Shown: positions 1 through 9,325, counted from the first letter of the stretch. The stretch is DNA of 64,000 nt from Vibrio rumoiensis (GCF_002218045.2 NZ_AP018685.1:2480001-2544000), one strand, 5' to 3'. Made by a program: numbers and translations. Notes: generated from the sequence alone by a model not told the origin.

Positions 1-1198
1 ATGAATGTGGCAAAGAAGTCTCAGAAGAACTCAAAATTATTCCTCAAAAAGTCACTGTGATCCGCCATGAACGCACTAAGTACGCATGTCGACAATGTGA
101 AAAGACTCAAACTAGTAGCAAAATCATTACGGCGCCAAAACCCGCGAGTATGATCCCCAAAAGTATCGGCAGCGCCGATGCTTTTGCCGCCATCGTAACA
201 GCAAAATATGTGGATGCCTTACCGCTTTATCGTCAAGTTGACATCCTTAATCGTTCCGGTATCGATATTAGCCGCAGCACACTGGCTAATTGGTGCATTC
301 AGCTTGGCAGCAAAAGCCAAATGATCATTGATGCTATGAAACATAAGCTACTACAAGAAGGGATCATTTGTGCAGATGAAACTACGGTTCAAGTGCTACG
401 AGAAGAAGACCGTGCCGCTCAATTAAAATCTTATATGTGGGTGTATCGAAGTGGTGAGTTTACCGACTCTCCGGTTGTTATCTACGATTACCAACCAAGC
501 CGTGCCGCCGCCTGTGCTAAAGATTTTTTAGGGCATTATAATGGTTACTTATTAAGTGATGGTTATGCCGCTTATGACAGCTTAGAGCATGTCACTCAAG
601 CGGCTTGCCTTGCTCATGTAAGACGAAAATTCACAGATGCGCAGAAAGCGAGACCAAGCAAAAGGCAGGAAAAATAGAGAAGGCACTGAATTTTATCGCT
701 AAGCTCTACAAAATAGAAAAAGAGACCAAAACCTTATCCCGCAGTGATCGGCAAGCTGTCAGAGAAGAGAATGCACAACCTATTTGGGAGGAGTTTCACC
801 AATGGTTGCTTCAAGCTCAAAGTACCGCTTTACCAAAAAGTGCGATAGGAAAGGCGATCAACTATACGTTAAATCAATGGCCAAAACTCCTCACTTATAT
901 GAAAGATGGAGATATCAGTATTGATAAGAACGTAACCGAGCGTGATATCCGTCCGTTTACAACGGGACGGAAAAACTGGATGTTTTCAACATCAGTAGGA
1001 GGTGCCAAAGCGAGCGCCAATTTATACAGTCTAGTAATGACTTGCCGGGCAAATGATATTAACCCTTATTATTACTTACAACATCTCTTTACTGAGCTAC
1101 CGAAGCGTCAGCCTACCGATGATCTTACCGATTTAATGCCTTGGAACGTCAATATCAGTGAAGCCGAATAAGGCTTCACCGGTTAATTGCGCGTTTAC
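1..1198 (+). mobile_element. IS66-family element, 5' part outside the window
   Basis: This is the right-hand part of an IS66-type element. Its transposase is described separately. The right terminus is taken as the GTTTAC at 1193-1198, because the sequence from about 1130 to 1198 recurs in reverse complement at 8771-8930, where it begins with GTAAAC, the form expected for IS66 inverted repeats. The left end and any tnpA or tnpB genes lie before the window. The element is probably immobile because its transposase is frameshifted. Confidence 0.8.
3..1171 (+). pseudogene. tnpC: IS66 transposase (TnpC), frameshifted and 5'-partial
   Basis: The reading frame is already open at base 3 and reads ECGKEVSEELKIIPQKVTVI, the zinc-finger-like region ahead of the IS66 catalytic domain, so the gene begins outside the window. 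The first frame runs to a stop at 677 and carries the DDE-region motifs ADETTVQV and SDGYAAYD. Homology continues in another frame from about 650 (KAGKIEKALNFIAKLYKIE) to the stop at 1171 and includes the C-terminal NVTERDIRPF and TGRKNWMF motifs. A single indel between about 640 and 660 explains the break. A programmed frameshift is unlikely because this family is normally translated as one frame. Confidence 0.85.
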
Positions 1199-1321
1199 GA
1201 GTAAACTTATCAGCCAGTAGAAAGGCCACTTCAATTGAAATGACCTTTTTCTTATAAATTTATTCACAATCATATATATCTGCTTTCTATAAGTATGAAA
1301 GTAAAAAATAATGACTTTATT

Positions 1322-2149
1322 TTATAATACTTGTAACGGTTCAACCGTTGTCTCTAACACTGGCATCGAACTATTACGACTGCCCCATGTACGTAAAAAT
1401 GTTTTCAATTTTTCTGAACACGGTTTTGAAAATAGTTCGCTAGGCGGACCTTGTTCTTCAACCTTTCCATCGGCTAAAAAGATGATCTTATCTGAGACTT
1501 GGGCGGCAAAACTCATTTCATGTGTCACGATCACCATAGTCATACCTTCTTTCGATAACTCGGTGATCACTTTTAGTACCTCTCCAACTAACTCCGGATC
1601 TAAAGCTGATGTAGGCTCATCAAACAACATAATTTTGGGTTCCGTAGCCAGAGCCCTAGCAATAGCAACTCGCTGTTGCTGCCCACCAGATAACTGATTC
1701 GGGTAATAATCCTGCTTCTCTAACATCCCCACTTTATCTAACATTTTTCTTGCCAACTCTTCGGCTTTTTCTTTCTGCATTTTTTTGACAAGAAGTAATG
1801 ATTTAGTAACGTTCTTTAAAACCGTTAAATGAGGCCATAAATTAAAATGTTGAAAAACCATACAAACATCGGATAAATCCCTTTGAACAAATTTAGGTGA
1901 TGCTAATAAATAATTGCCTTGGCTATCCGTCCCATACCCAATTAATTTTCCATTAACTCTCACTTCACCTTCATTATACTGCTCAAGAAAATTCATGCAT
2001 CGCAGTGTTGTACTTTTTCCAGAACCAGAGCCACCAATAATACATACAACTTCACTTCGGTTAACACTAAAACTGATCCCTTTAAGAACTTCGTTTTCAC
2101 CAAAACGTTTTCTCATATCGACAAGTTCAATAATTGGCTTTGATTTCAT
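1322..2149 (-). CDS. Polar amino-acid-type ABC transporter ATPase
   Basis: ATP-binding subunit of a HisP/GlnQ/ArtP-type importer on the cytoplasmic face of the inner membrane. Visible motifs are Walker A GGSGSGKSTT (about residues 39-48), signature LSGGQQQRVAIARAL, Walker B IMLFDEPTSALDP and a switch histidine in VIVTHEMSF. At 275 residues it is slightly longer than the usual 240-260, with a short C-terminal tail. Its ATG overlaps the stop of the upstream permease gene by 4 bases, which implies translational coupling. It is the last gene of a minus-strand operon of ureohydrolase, two permeases and ATPase. A guanidino compound or basic amino acid is the likely cargo, inferred from the ureohydrolase and creatinase next to it. 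Confidence 0.93.
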   Translation of the reverse strand: MKSKPIIELVDMRKRFGENEVLKGISFSVNRSEVVCIIGGSGSGKSTTLRCMNFLEQYNEGEVRVNGKLIGYGTDSQGNYLLASPKFVQRDLSDVCMVFQHFNLWPHLTVLKNVTKSLLLVKKMQKEKAEELARKMLDKVGMLEKQDYYPNQLSGGQQQRVAIARALATEPKIMLFDEPTSALDPELVGEVLKVITELSKEGMTMVIVTHEMSFAAQVSDKIIFLADGKVEEQGPPSELFSKPCSEKLKTFLRTWGSRNSSMPVLETTVEPLQVL

Positions 2150-2832
2150 GCGAATGCCCTCTCTTGCTTATTTTGATTTACACTTAAGTATTTAGTTGTT
2201 TTGGTTTCAATCCATTGCCCAAACTTACCGACACAATACGTGATCGTCCAATAAGCTAATGCGAGTAATATATAAGGTTCTACAACACTAAATGTTTCTG
2301 TTGCCATCTTAACTGCTGCAGTCGTGATCTCTGGGACAGTGATAATTGATAAGATAGCTGACTCTTTAATTAAAATGATCGATTGGTTGGTGATAGGCGG
2401 AATAATCAACCCCAACATTTGTGGTAATTGAATATGGATCAACATCTGAAATTTAGAAAGACCTAAATCATATGCTGATTCAATCTGTCCTTTTAGAATA
2501 CTATTAAATCCCGCTCTATAGATTTCAGAAAAATAAGCAGATACATAAAATCCCATACCTAAAATACCTACTTCTACAGCTTCTAGGTTCAAGCCAAACA
2601 TAGGCCCACCGTAATACAATAAATAAACTTGTACTAATAATGGTGTACCTCGAAAAATCGTAATATAAGCATGATAAATATAACGTAAAATCACATAACG
2701 AGAATTGGAAATTTGGTAAATAAAAACACCAATCACAAGCCCAATAATTAAAGCTACCAAGCAACTATAAACCGTCACTTTTAGTCCTAAGAGTAACAGT
2801 GGTAAATAGTGAAGAATAAGTTCAATATCCAT
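2146..2832 (-). CDS. ABC transporter permease, HisM/ArtM-like
   Basis: One of two inner-membrane permease subunits of the polar amino-acid importer. The 228-residue protein has about five hydrophobic segments and the EAA-loop region near YDLGLSKFQMLIHIQLPQ, where the ATPase docks. The conserved N-terminal part of the domain (FRGTPLLVQVYLLYYGG) is intact. The start is an ATG with an AGGA ribosome-binding site nine to ten bases upstream. The stop overlaps the ATPase start and a 10-base gap separates it from the other permease. It probably forms a heterodimer with that protein. Substrate specificity cannot be read from the sequence. Confidence 0.93.
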   Translation of the reverse strand: MDIELILHYLPLLLLGLKVTVYSCLVALIIGLVIGVFIYQISNSRYVILRYIYHAYITIFRGTPLLVQVYLLYYGGPMFGLNLEAVEVGILGMGFYVSAYFSEIYRAGFNSILKGQIESAYDLGLSKFQMLIHIQLPQMLGLIIPPITNQSIILIKESAILSIITVPEITTAAVKMATETFSVVEPYILLALAYWTITYCVGKFGQWIETKTTKYLSVNQNKQERAFA

Positions 2833-2842
2833 TAAAATTTCC

Positions 2843-3493
2843 TTATAAGTTCAATAACTTACATTCAATTTTTTTGCCGATAAAACTCACTAAAACCGTC
2901 AGCAATAAATATAAAATGCCTGCAGCCATGAAGAACTCTAACGGACGGTAGGTCGTAGATGAATAAGTTTGAGCAATACGCATTAAATCTACTACTGCAA
3001 TCGTTGATATCAACGCTGAGTTTTTAATAATATCAATGGTTTCATTGACCAGGGCAGGCAAGGTCATTTTTATAACTTGTGGTAACTGTATGTGCCAATA
3101 GGTTTGATTTTGAGTAAGCCCACACGTCCAGCATGCTTCAAGTTGTCCTTTTGGGAGCCCTCTAAATCCACCTCTCAATATTTCTGCTTGGAATGCACCG
3201 GTATTCATACTTAATGCCATGACTGCAGCAATTACAGAAGGAATAAAAATGTCGATTAATGGCAAAAAATAAAAAATAATTGCAAGTTGCACCAACAAAG
3301 GGGTCCCACGGAAAAAGCTAATGTAAATCCGAGTCATCCCCCTTAAAGCAGACGACTGAGCATTCCTTAAAGAGCACAATCCCAATCCTAAGAAAAAACC
3401 CATAAATATAGACAATAAAGAGACCCATAATGTTGTAAATAGCCCCTCTAACAATGGTTTGTAATAAGGAAAAACAACCATAATATCAAACAT
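2843..3493 (-). CDS. ABC transporter permease, HisQ/ArtQ-like
   Basis: Second permease subunit of the importer, with FRGTPLLVQLAIIFYFLP and an EAA-loop region around CGLTQNQTYWHIQLPQ, both typical of the family. Three in-frame ATGs lie close together at 3505, 3499 and 3493. The last is chosen because GAGG sits seven bases before it, while the first has no visible ribosome-binding site. All three overlap or abut the 3' end of the ureohydrolase gene, which ends at 3486, so translation is probably coupled. The partner permease follows 10 bases downstream. Confidence 0.9.
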   Translation of the reverse strand: MFDIMVVFPYYKPLLEGLFTTLWVSLLSIFMGFFLGLGLCSLRNAQSSALRGMTRIYISFFRGTPLLVQLAIIFYFLPLIDIFIPSVIAAVMALSMNTGAFQAEILRGGFRGLPKGQLEACWTCGLTQNQTYWHIQLPQVIKMTLPALVNETIDIIKNSALISTIAVVDLMRIAQTYSSTTYRPLEFFMAAGILYLLLTVLVSFIGKKIECKLLNL

Positions 3494-4451
3494 AGACATC
3501 CTCATGATTATAGTGATGTATATACCCTATTAAATTAATCAATAACTGGGCTGCTAATGTTGCTGTTACCTCTGCAGGGTCATAGGCAGGAGCTACTTCG
3601 CACAAATCAACACCAACAATCGTATTTTGTTGGCATACCTTTTCTAATAACTCTTGGATTTCATAATAAAGAAATCCACCATGACTCGGAGTACCAGTCC
3701 CTGGCGCAATCGACGGATCAAATCCATCAATATCAATAGTGATATATACTTTTTTTCCTTTAGGGATGGTTTCTAATATTGCTTCCAGCCCAACCTTTCG
3801 ACACTGTTGAACGGACAAGATAGTAGATCCGGCTTCTACTGCATCAATATAATCACTTGAACTTGAAGAGGACGTATTTCGAATACCGAGTTGAGTTAGC
3901 CCCGTAATATGACCCATCTCGCTCGCTCGACGCATACAGTTACCATGACCATACTTAACACCATGTCGTTCATCGACAAAGTCTAAGTGAGCATCAATTT
4001 GTAGAACATGGATATCAGAATATGAATCATAAGCGGCTAATGTAGCTGCTGTTATGGAGTGATCACCACCTAAAATCACAGGGATCGTCTTGCTTTGTAA
4101 GAGTGTTTCAATCGCTTTCGTTGCGTTATTTAATGACTGTTCACTATCGGTATGGATCATGTCCACGTCACCGACATCTACAATTTTGACCTGCTCTGAC
4201 GGTAGAAATAGCGTTTTCCGTTCATGGTCATACGCTCCATTATGCCCAAATGAAAATAATGTTGATGCCTGACGAATTGATCTTGGACCGAATCTCGCTC
4301 CCGAACGATATTGGCATCCCATATCAAATGGCACCCCAATAACCGCAAAATCTGCATCAATATTTTCATCACACTCTACAATTGGACGCTTTGCAAACGT
4401 ACAGTGGCCAGTAAACGGTAAATTAAGTCGAGGTTGGTTTTTATAAGACAT
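3486..4451 (-). CDS. Ureohydrolase (arginase/agmatinase family)
   Basis: A manganese-dependent ureohydrolase that cleaves a guanidino group to release urea. The three metal-ligand signatures are intact: GGDHS, DAHLDF and DIDGFDPSIAPGTGTPSHGG. Length is about 320 residues, in line with agmatinases, guanidinobutyrases and related enzymes. The ATG at 4451 is preferred over the GTG at 4463 because of GTGAG just upstream. It is co-directional with and overlaps the transporter permease gene, so uptake and hydrolysis appear linked. Agmatine is the default substrate by annotation habit. With a creatinase nearby, guanidinoacetate or another guanidino acid is an equally reasonable inference. The sequence alone does not decide this. 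Confidence 0.9.
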   Translation of the reverse strand: MSYKNQPRLNLPFTGHCTFAKRPIVECDENIDADFAVIGVPFDMGCQYRSGARFGPRSIRQASTLFSFGHNGAYDHERKTLFLPSEQVKIVDVGDVDMIHTDSEQSLNNATKAIETLLQSKTIPVILGGDHSITAATLAAYDSYSDIHVLQIDAHLDFVDERHGVKYGHGNCMRRASEMGHITGLTQLGIRNTSSSSSSDYIDAVEAGSTILSVQQCRKVGLEAILETIPKGKKVYITIDIDGFDPSIAPGTGTPSHGGFLYYEIQELLEKVCQQNTIVGVDLCEVAPAYDPAEVTATLAAQLLINLIGYIHHYNHEDVYV

Positions 4452-4534
4452 ATTAATACTCACTACAAAGAAGAAAAAGATATGGTATGAAGGCAGTTAT
4501 CGATGTTATCTGCCTTTATTTAGCAAAAACGTTA

Positions 4535-5401
4535 TTAACTAGCTGGCTCTGGTACGTATCCAGTAGGGACATCCATCGTGAAACCAAACCACTTCATTTG
4601 TAACTCTGCTAGCTTTCCACTTTTATTCAATTTCTCAATTCCATCACTAAAGAATTGTACAAGGGACGCTGAATCTTCACCTTGACGTCCAGCCCATGCG
4701 TAATAAGTATCAGGGCCAAAAGCAGGTTGAACAATTTCAAACAGATCTGGACGCTCTTTAATAATAGGGGCTAAGTTAGGGATAGCTTGAGGAACCACAT
4801 CAACACGACGAGACGCAAGAGCAGCATAAGCTTCGTTATAATCGGTAAATTCTTGTATCCTCTTAACTCCTTCACCACGCTCTGGAATTAGAGTGCTTTC
4901 TTCGTAGTTTTTAACAATTTGAACTTGTGGGGATCCAGCTTGCCCACCAATTACTTTTCCAGCCATATCTAAAGGCGAATTGATCCTGCTATCCCCTTTT
5001 CTTTTCAACATGGCAACAGCAGCACTAGAAATAGGGTAAGTAAAACTGAATTTATCTGCTCTGGCTTTTGTAATAGTGAGTGACGTTACAACAAAATCGT
5101 ATCGTTTAGCGGATAACCCCGCCAAGATCCCCTGTAAAGGTAAGTCTAATTGGGTTAATTTAACGCCTGGAAGATCACGCAGCACCTCATCAAGGATATC
5201 TTTTGCGTAACCAACAATCTTGCCATCTTCGAGCATTTCAAATGGAGTGTAACGAGCTTCAGTCGCAACAACAATTTCACCTTTATCTTTTATATCTTGT
5301 AATAAATCAGCATTGGCTACTGAAGTTGTGGTAGCCAATATACCAAGTGTTAATGCACACTTTTTTATTACCTTATTCACATCCATGGATAAATTGGTCA
5401 T
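4535..5401 (-). CDS. Periplasmic substrate-binding protein of polar amino-acid ABC importer
   Basis: Family 3 solute-binding protein that should deliver ligand to the permease pair encoded downstream. A signal peptide is visible (KKCALTLGILATTTSVANA, cleavage near residue 31). The mature part begins with the typical GEIVVATEARYTPFEMLEDGKIVGYAKDI-type motif and contains a ligand-domain hinge region. Length is 288 residues. The ATG follows an AAGGA motif. It heads the minus-strand cluster, with about 80 bases between it and the ureohydrolase gene, and is divergent from the LysR regulator. Ligand identity is inferred only from the neighbourhood. Confidence 0.92.
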   Translation of the reverse strand: MTNLSMDVNKVIKKCALTLGILATTTSVANADLLQDIKDKGEIVVATEARYTPFEMLEDGKIVGYAKDILDEVLRDLPGVKLTQLDLPLQGILAGLSAKRYDFVVTSLTITKARADKFSFTYPISSAAVAMLKRKGDSRINSPLDMAGKVIGGQAGSPQVQIVKNYEESTLIPERGEGVKRIQEFTDYNEAYAALASRRVDVVPQAIPNLAPIIKERPDLFEIVQPAFGPDTYYAWAGRQGEDSASLVQFFSDGIEKLNKSGKLAELQMKWFGFTMDVPTGYVPEPAS

Positions 5402-5660
5402 AAAGAGTTCCTTTCATTTAATTAACAGACTGTAGTTTGCTGCATACCAATAGGAAGACTCAATCAGTGATTCCTTATCCATACATAAGGATATTTAATG
5501 CACAATAGAAAGCCATTAGTGCAATATTCCGCACCAATATCGGGCAATATATTAATCACTTAATGCTATCTCTATATTTTCACAATAAAAACCAAAATAA
5601 ATGTGGCATTTTTCTTGCTATTAAATCTCATAAACCGATTACTCCCATACGAGGCGTTAT
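5402..5660 (+). promoter_or_regulatory. Divergent promoter region between transport operon and LysR gene
   Basis: About 260 bases of AT-rich sequence separate the start codons of the divergent binding-protein and LysR-type regulator genes. That is the classical place for LysR operators and for both promoters. Several short T-N11-A type dyads can be picked out, but none stands out enough to name as the operator. Confidence 0.5.
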
Positions 5661-6620
5661 ATGAAGCTCCCTCCATTAGAAGCTGTTCGATATTTTGAAG
5701 TATCAGCTCGGCATCTTAGTTTTACGCTGGCAGCAGAAGAATTATTTGTGTCACAAAGTGCGGTAAGTCAAAAAGTTATCTTATTAGAAGAGCGTTTAGG
5801 CTATAAGCTTTTTGAGCGAAAGCCTCGACAACTGACCTTAACCGAAAAAGGAAAGCAATTATTTCCGGTAGTAAATGAAGCCTTAAATCAATTACACGAT
5901 GGCTTTAATAACTTACAAGCACTATCCAATACCAGAGCAATACAAGTGTATTGTATGCCGTCATTTGCCACGCAATGGCTCATGCCGTTACTCAGCCAGT
6001 TTAAAGCAACACACCCGCACATAGAATTAAACTTGGTTGCCGATATAAAAGAACCAACCTTCAATAGTGGCCGTTTAGACATTGCAATTAATCATGGCTT
6101 TGGTGATAAGCCACAAATGATACAAAAAGAATTATTACGAGACTATATTTACCCTGTTGCAACCCCTGAAATGATCGAAACCTATCAATTACATGACTTA
6201 AATAACCTAAATAAAGTTACCTTACTTCATGATTCAGTACCTCAAGCAAAACTCTCTACATCGTGGCAAAAATGGTTATTAGACAATAATATCAAACATG
6301 TCGATGCAAGAAATGGTTATCGATATAACCAAGCAGATTTAATTATTAGTGCCGCACAATCTGGACAAGGCGTTGCATTAGCAAGGCATGTATTAGTGGC
6401 AAAGAAAGTGGCAACTGGAAAGCTACTACCTTTAATAAATGACGTTACTCCAGATCAGAGTGTTTACTTAACCTATCTTAAAAAATGGTCAGAAAACCCA
6501 GAAATGATATTTTTTATCAAATGGCTAGAGGGAAAATCCAGAGAGTTTGAATATAACTACCATGTCAATCGCTTGGTATTAAATCAAGAGATAAATAAGG
6601 ATGTATTATGTGCTCATTAG
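5661..6620 (+). CDS. LysR-family regulator, GcvA-like
   Basis: Transcription factor with an N-terminal winged helix-turn-helix (LPPLEAVRYFEVSARHLSFT, AAEELFVSQSAVSQ, residues 4-45) and a C-terminal effector-binding domain. The opening LPPL(E/N)AVRxFE pattern is typical of the GcvA subgroup. Length is 319 residues. It lies between the divergent transporter/ureohydrolase operon and the creatinase/EamA genes and is the obvious candidate regulator for both. Its inducer is likely the imported guanidino compound or a breakdown product. This is inferred from position only. Confidence 0.92.
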   Translation: MKLPPLEAVRYFEVSARHLSFTLAAEELFVSQSAVSQKVILLEERLGYKLFERKPRQLTLTEKGKQLFPVVNEALNQLHDGFNNLQALSNTRAIQVYCMPSFATQWLMPLLSQFKATHPHIELNLVADIKEPTFNSGRLDIAINHGFGDKPQMIQKELLRDYIYPVATPEMIETYQLHDLNNLNKVTLLHDSVPQAKLSTSWQKWLLDNNIKHVDARNGYRYNQADLIISAAQSGQGVALARHVLVAKKVATGKLLPLINDVTPDQSVYLTYLKKWSENPEMIFFIKWLEGKSREFEYNYHVNRLVLNQEINKDVLCAH

Positions 6621-6696
6621 TAAATATTGTTTGATGGGATAATGGTTTTCTTTCACTCTAAGTCGACATTAATCGTAGGTTGATTTGGAGATAATA

Positions 6697-7899
6697 ATGA
6701 AAGATATTTTAGAAATAAAAAATGGAAGCAAAACTAAAGGGACATTCTCTCCAATTGAGATGCAGTCAAGATTAACCAAGTTAAGAGAGATGATGGCAGT
6801 CAATAATATTGATGCTATTTTATTTACCTCTTATCACAATATTAATTATTACAGTGATTTTTTATATTGTGCATTTGGCCGTAATTTTGGACTTTATGTT
6901 ACTCAAGAAAGCTCAACAACCATCACCGCAAATATTGATGGTGGATTAGGTTATCGCCGTAGTTTTGGAGAAAATGTTGTCTACACAGACTGGAAACAAG
7001 ATAACTTTTACAGAGCCATTAAATCGTTAAGTAATAATGAAAAAACAATCGGTATAGAGGGGGATCATGCCCCTTTAATCGTGCGCGATAAATTAGCAAG
7101 TACAGTGCCAACAGCACAATTAATTGATATCAGCTCTGATGTAATGAAAATGCGCATGATTAAAAGTGCTGAAGAGATAGCGATCATTAAGAATGGTGCG
7201 CGTATTGCAGATATTGGTGGATATGCATGTAAAGATGCCATCCAAGAAAATGTAGGTGAGCATGAAATCGCCATAGCATCAACCGATGCAATGATCCGTG
7301 AAATAGCTAAAACATATCCTCATACAGAAATTCGAGACACTTGGACTTGGTTCCAATCGGGGATAAATACGGATGGCGCGCACAATGCCGTAACAACCCG
7401 ACAACTCCAAAAAGGTGATATTCTCAGCCTTAACTGTTTCCCAATGATTGCTGGTTACTATACCGCTTTAGAAAGAACACTCTTCCTTGATTATTGTACC
7501 GATGAACAATTAAAAATATGGGAAATTAACTGTGAAGTTCATCGTCGTGGTTTAGAACTACTTAAACCGGGGACTCGCTGTTGTGATATCGCGGCTGAAC
7601 TAAATGATATTTATCGCCGACACGGTGTTCTAGACTATCGAACATTTGGATATGGTCACTCCTTTGGTGTCTTAAGTCATTATTATGGTCGAGAAGCAGG
7701 GTTAGAACTTCGAGAAGATATCCAAACAGTATTAGAACCGGGAATGGTGATATCGATGGAGCCTATGTTGATGATCCCTGAAGGTGAGCCTGGTGCTGGT
7801 GGTTATCGAGAGCACGATATTTTAGTACTTACAGAAAACGGCAATGAAAATATTACTGGTTTTAAATTTGGGCCTGAACATAACATAGTGAGTGCTTGA
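6697..7899 (+). CDS. Creatinase (creatine amidinohydrolase)
   Basis: Hydrolyses creatine to sarcosine and urea (EC 3.5.3.3). It belongs to the creatinase/aminopeptidase pita-bread fold but does not use metal. Recognition rests on long stretches shared with Pseudomonas creatinase: TSYHNINYYSDFLYCAFGR, WTWFQSGINTDGAHN, LSLNCFPMIAGYYTALERT, and GYGHSFGVLSHYYGREAGLE. The catalytic histidine region (TDGAHN) is present. Length is 400 residues against about 403 in Pseudomonas. ATG 6697 is chosen over the upstream in-frame TTG 6685 because GGAG lies six bases before it. The gene overlaps the following transporter gene by one base. No urease or sarcosine oxidase is seen in the window, so the products must be handled elsewhere. 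Confidence 0.93.
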   Translation: MKDILEIKNGSKTKGTFSPIEMQSRLTKLREMMAVNNIDAILFTSYHNINYYSDFLYCAFGRNFGLYVTQESSTTITANIDGGLGYRRSFGENVVYTDWKQDNFYRAIKSLSNNEKTIGIEGDHAPLIVRDKLASTVPTAQLIDISSDVMKMRMIKSAEEIAIIKNGARIADIGGYACKDAIQENVGEHEIAIASTDAMIREIAKTYPHTEIRDTWTWFQSGINTDGAHNAVTTRQLQKGDILSLNCFPMIAGYYTALERTLFLDYCTDEQLKIWEINCEVHRRGLELLKPGTRCCDIAAELNDIYRRHGVLDYRTFGYGHSFGVLSHYYGREAGLELREDIQTVLEPGMVISMEPMLMIPEGEPGAGGYREHDILVLTENGNENITGFKFGPEHNIVSA

Positions 7900-8768
7900 T
7901 GAAACAGTACTTACCAATATTATCGGCAATGGTGACAATTTTAATGTGGTCATCACTAGCCAGTTTAACGGTGGGCATCAACCATATACCAGCCTCTCTT
8001 TCTGTGGGTATTGTATTACTTATCGCCATGCTTCCTGGAATTAAATATTACCGTAACTGGAAGTTACCTATAAATGTATGGCTTACAGCGATCATTGGTA
8101 TGTTTGGTTATCATTTTTTGCTATTTGATGCGTTCAGTCGAGCACCTGCGGTAGAGGTCAATATGATCCAATATCTATGGCCATTATTTATAGTTATTGG
8201 AAGCCCGTTATTTGGAGGGGACAAGCTCAATCCTGGTCATATCATTGGTGCAATCATGGCATTTAGTGGAGTGGTTCTTGTTATGTCTAGTAACCTTGAA
8301 GAACATAACAGTGCATATTGGTTTGGTTACCTTGAAGCGTTTGCAGCAGCATTACTTTGGGCAGGATACACATTATCTAACCGGAAGCACAAAAATATGC
8401 CATCTTCTGCAATTGCTGTTGTTTGTGGTATCTCTGGAATTTTATCCTTATGCGTTTTCGGATTGACCTATGTTGAAGTTCCTCAAATAAGCTATTTAGA
8501 TTTACTATTTATATGCTTACTAGGGCTTGGTCCTATGGGATTAAGCTTTTATACATGGGACTATGCCATGCGTAATAGTGACCCTAGATTTATCGGTTCC
8601 TTAACGTATTTAACGCCACTATTATCTACTGTGATGTTAACTATTTTTTATAATAAATCAGAATTAACCTTCGAACACTTAATGTCCTTAACCTTAATTA
8701 TCACTGGTTCATTCTTAGGAAAGTTATTTATGATGTTACAAAAAAATCACCAAATAAAAACGACATAA
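7899..8768 (+). CDS. EamA/DMT-superfamily transporter
   Basis: Ten-helix inner-membrane transporter of the drug/metabolite superfamily, with two EamA repeats. The first covers roughly residues 8-130 and the second residues 145-280. Visible hallmarks include the hydrophobic alternation throughout and the LTYLTPLLST motif in the second repeat. Length is 289 residues. The ATG at 7899 overlaps the creatinase stop codon (TGATG), so the two are translationally coupled. Because the cluster already has an ABC importer, this protein may export a product or analogue, or be a second uptake route. Direction and substrate are inference. Confidence 0.88.
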   Translation: MKQYLPILSAMVTILMWSSLASLTVGINHIPASLSVGIVLLIAMLPGIKYYRNWKLPINVWLTAIIGMFGYHFLLFDAFSRAPAVEVNMIQYLWPLFIVIGSPLFGGDKLNPGHIIGAIMAFSGVVLVMSSNLEEHNSAYWFGYLEAFAAALLWAGYTLSNRKHKNMPSSAIAVVCGISGILSLCVFGLTYVEVPQISYLDLLFICLLGLGPMGLSFYTWDYAMRNSDPRFIGSLTYLTPLLSTVMLTIFYNKSELTFEHLMSLTLIITGSFLGKLFMMLQKNHQIKTT

Positions 8769-8770
8769 AC

Positions 8771-8930
8771 GTAAACCCACAATTAACCGGTGAAGCCTTA
8801 TTAGGCTTCACTGATATTGACGTCATTAAAGATGTGTTGGAAGTAATAATAAGGGTTTATATCATTCGCCCGACAAGTCATTACTAAACGGTATAAATTG
8901 GCACTCGCTTTGGCACCTCCTTTCAATTAG
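8771..8930 (-). mobile_element. IS66 right-end remnant, inverted relative to 1-1198
   Basis: Starting at GTAAAC, this segment is a diverged reverse complement of the 3' end of the IS66 copy at the left of the window. Shared stretches include AATTAACCGGTGAAGCC, GGCTTCACTGATATTGACG and the codons for the transposase region around TTATACAGTCTAGTAATGA. Substitutions and small indels have destroyed the frame. It stops matching at about 8930. The creatinase/transport island therefore lies between two oppositely oriented IS66 right ends. Confidence 0.8.
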
Positions 8931-9006
8931 AAGAATATCAATGACTCAATAGACATTAATACACGACTTAGAGTAAGAAATGACGTTCGAATTGCCTGAA
9001 ACTATG

Positions 9007-9256
9007 TGGCCAATTTTCATTGACCGCTACACCAAGGACAGATAATCCATCCATGGATTTTCTCATCTAACTGAACCACTGCCAAGACAGCACGGTATAA
9101 AAAACCACCAGAGATAGTTTGATCAAAAGGATCACGAAAATGAGACGTTTTCGATCTAATTAAAACCTATAAAAGCAAGCACTTAGATTAAAACAACAAT
9201 AGACGCTGGCCACCTAGTTATAGGTGATATCACCACCTCGCAAATCATTAGGTGAA
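9007..9256. mobile_element. IS3-type end fragments (debris)
   Basis: Two short pieces match the degenerate IS3 element at 41646-42900. Bases 9007-9025 match its right end (TGGCCAATTTTCATTGACC), and 9209-9256 match its left end (TGGCCACCTAGTTATAGGTG and the following dyad TCACCTCGCAA). The right end comes first, so this is scrambled debris rather than a complete element. The 180 bases between them show no reading frame that can be named. Confidence 0.6.
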
Positions 9257-9284
9257 TAGAAAGTAAAAGCGCTTAAATTCACTC

Positions 9285-9316
9285 ATGCCAACCGGATCTA
9301 CTGGTTGGCATTTTTA
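9285..9316 (+). terminator. Rho-independent terminator
   Basis: A perfect 9-bp stem, ATGCCAACC at 9285-9293 and GGTTGGCAT at 9303-9311, with a 9-base loop, is followed by TTTT. On the plus strand it looks like a normal intrinsic terminator. The gene it once served is not evident. It also lies just past the severed 3' end of the minus-strand hydrolase gene and could act weakly in that direction. Confidence 0.65.
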
Positions 9317-9325
9317 AAACCACAA

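Noticed and set aside
3..1171. Programmed frameshift in the IS66 transposase
   Set aside because: IS66 TnpC is normally made from a single frame, and no slippery heptamer with a clear structure was seen. A simple indel is more likely.
1..8930. Functional composite transposon made of two IS66 copies
   Set aside because: The left transposase is frameshifted, the right copy is a 160-base remnant, and no target duplication was found. Only past association is supported.
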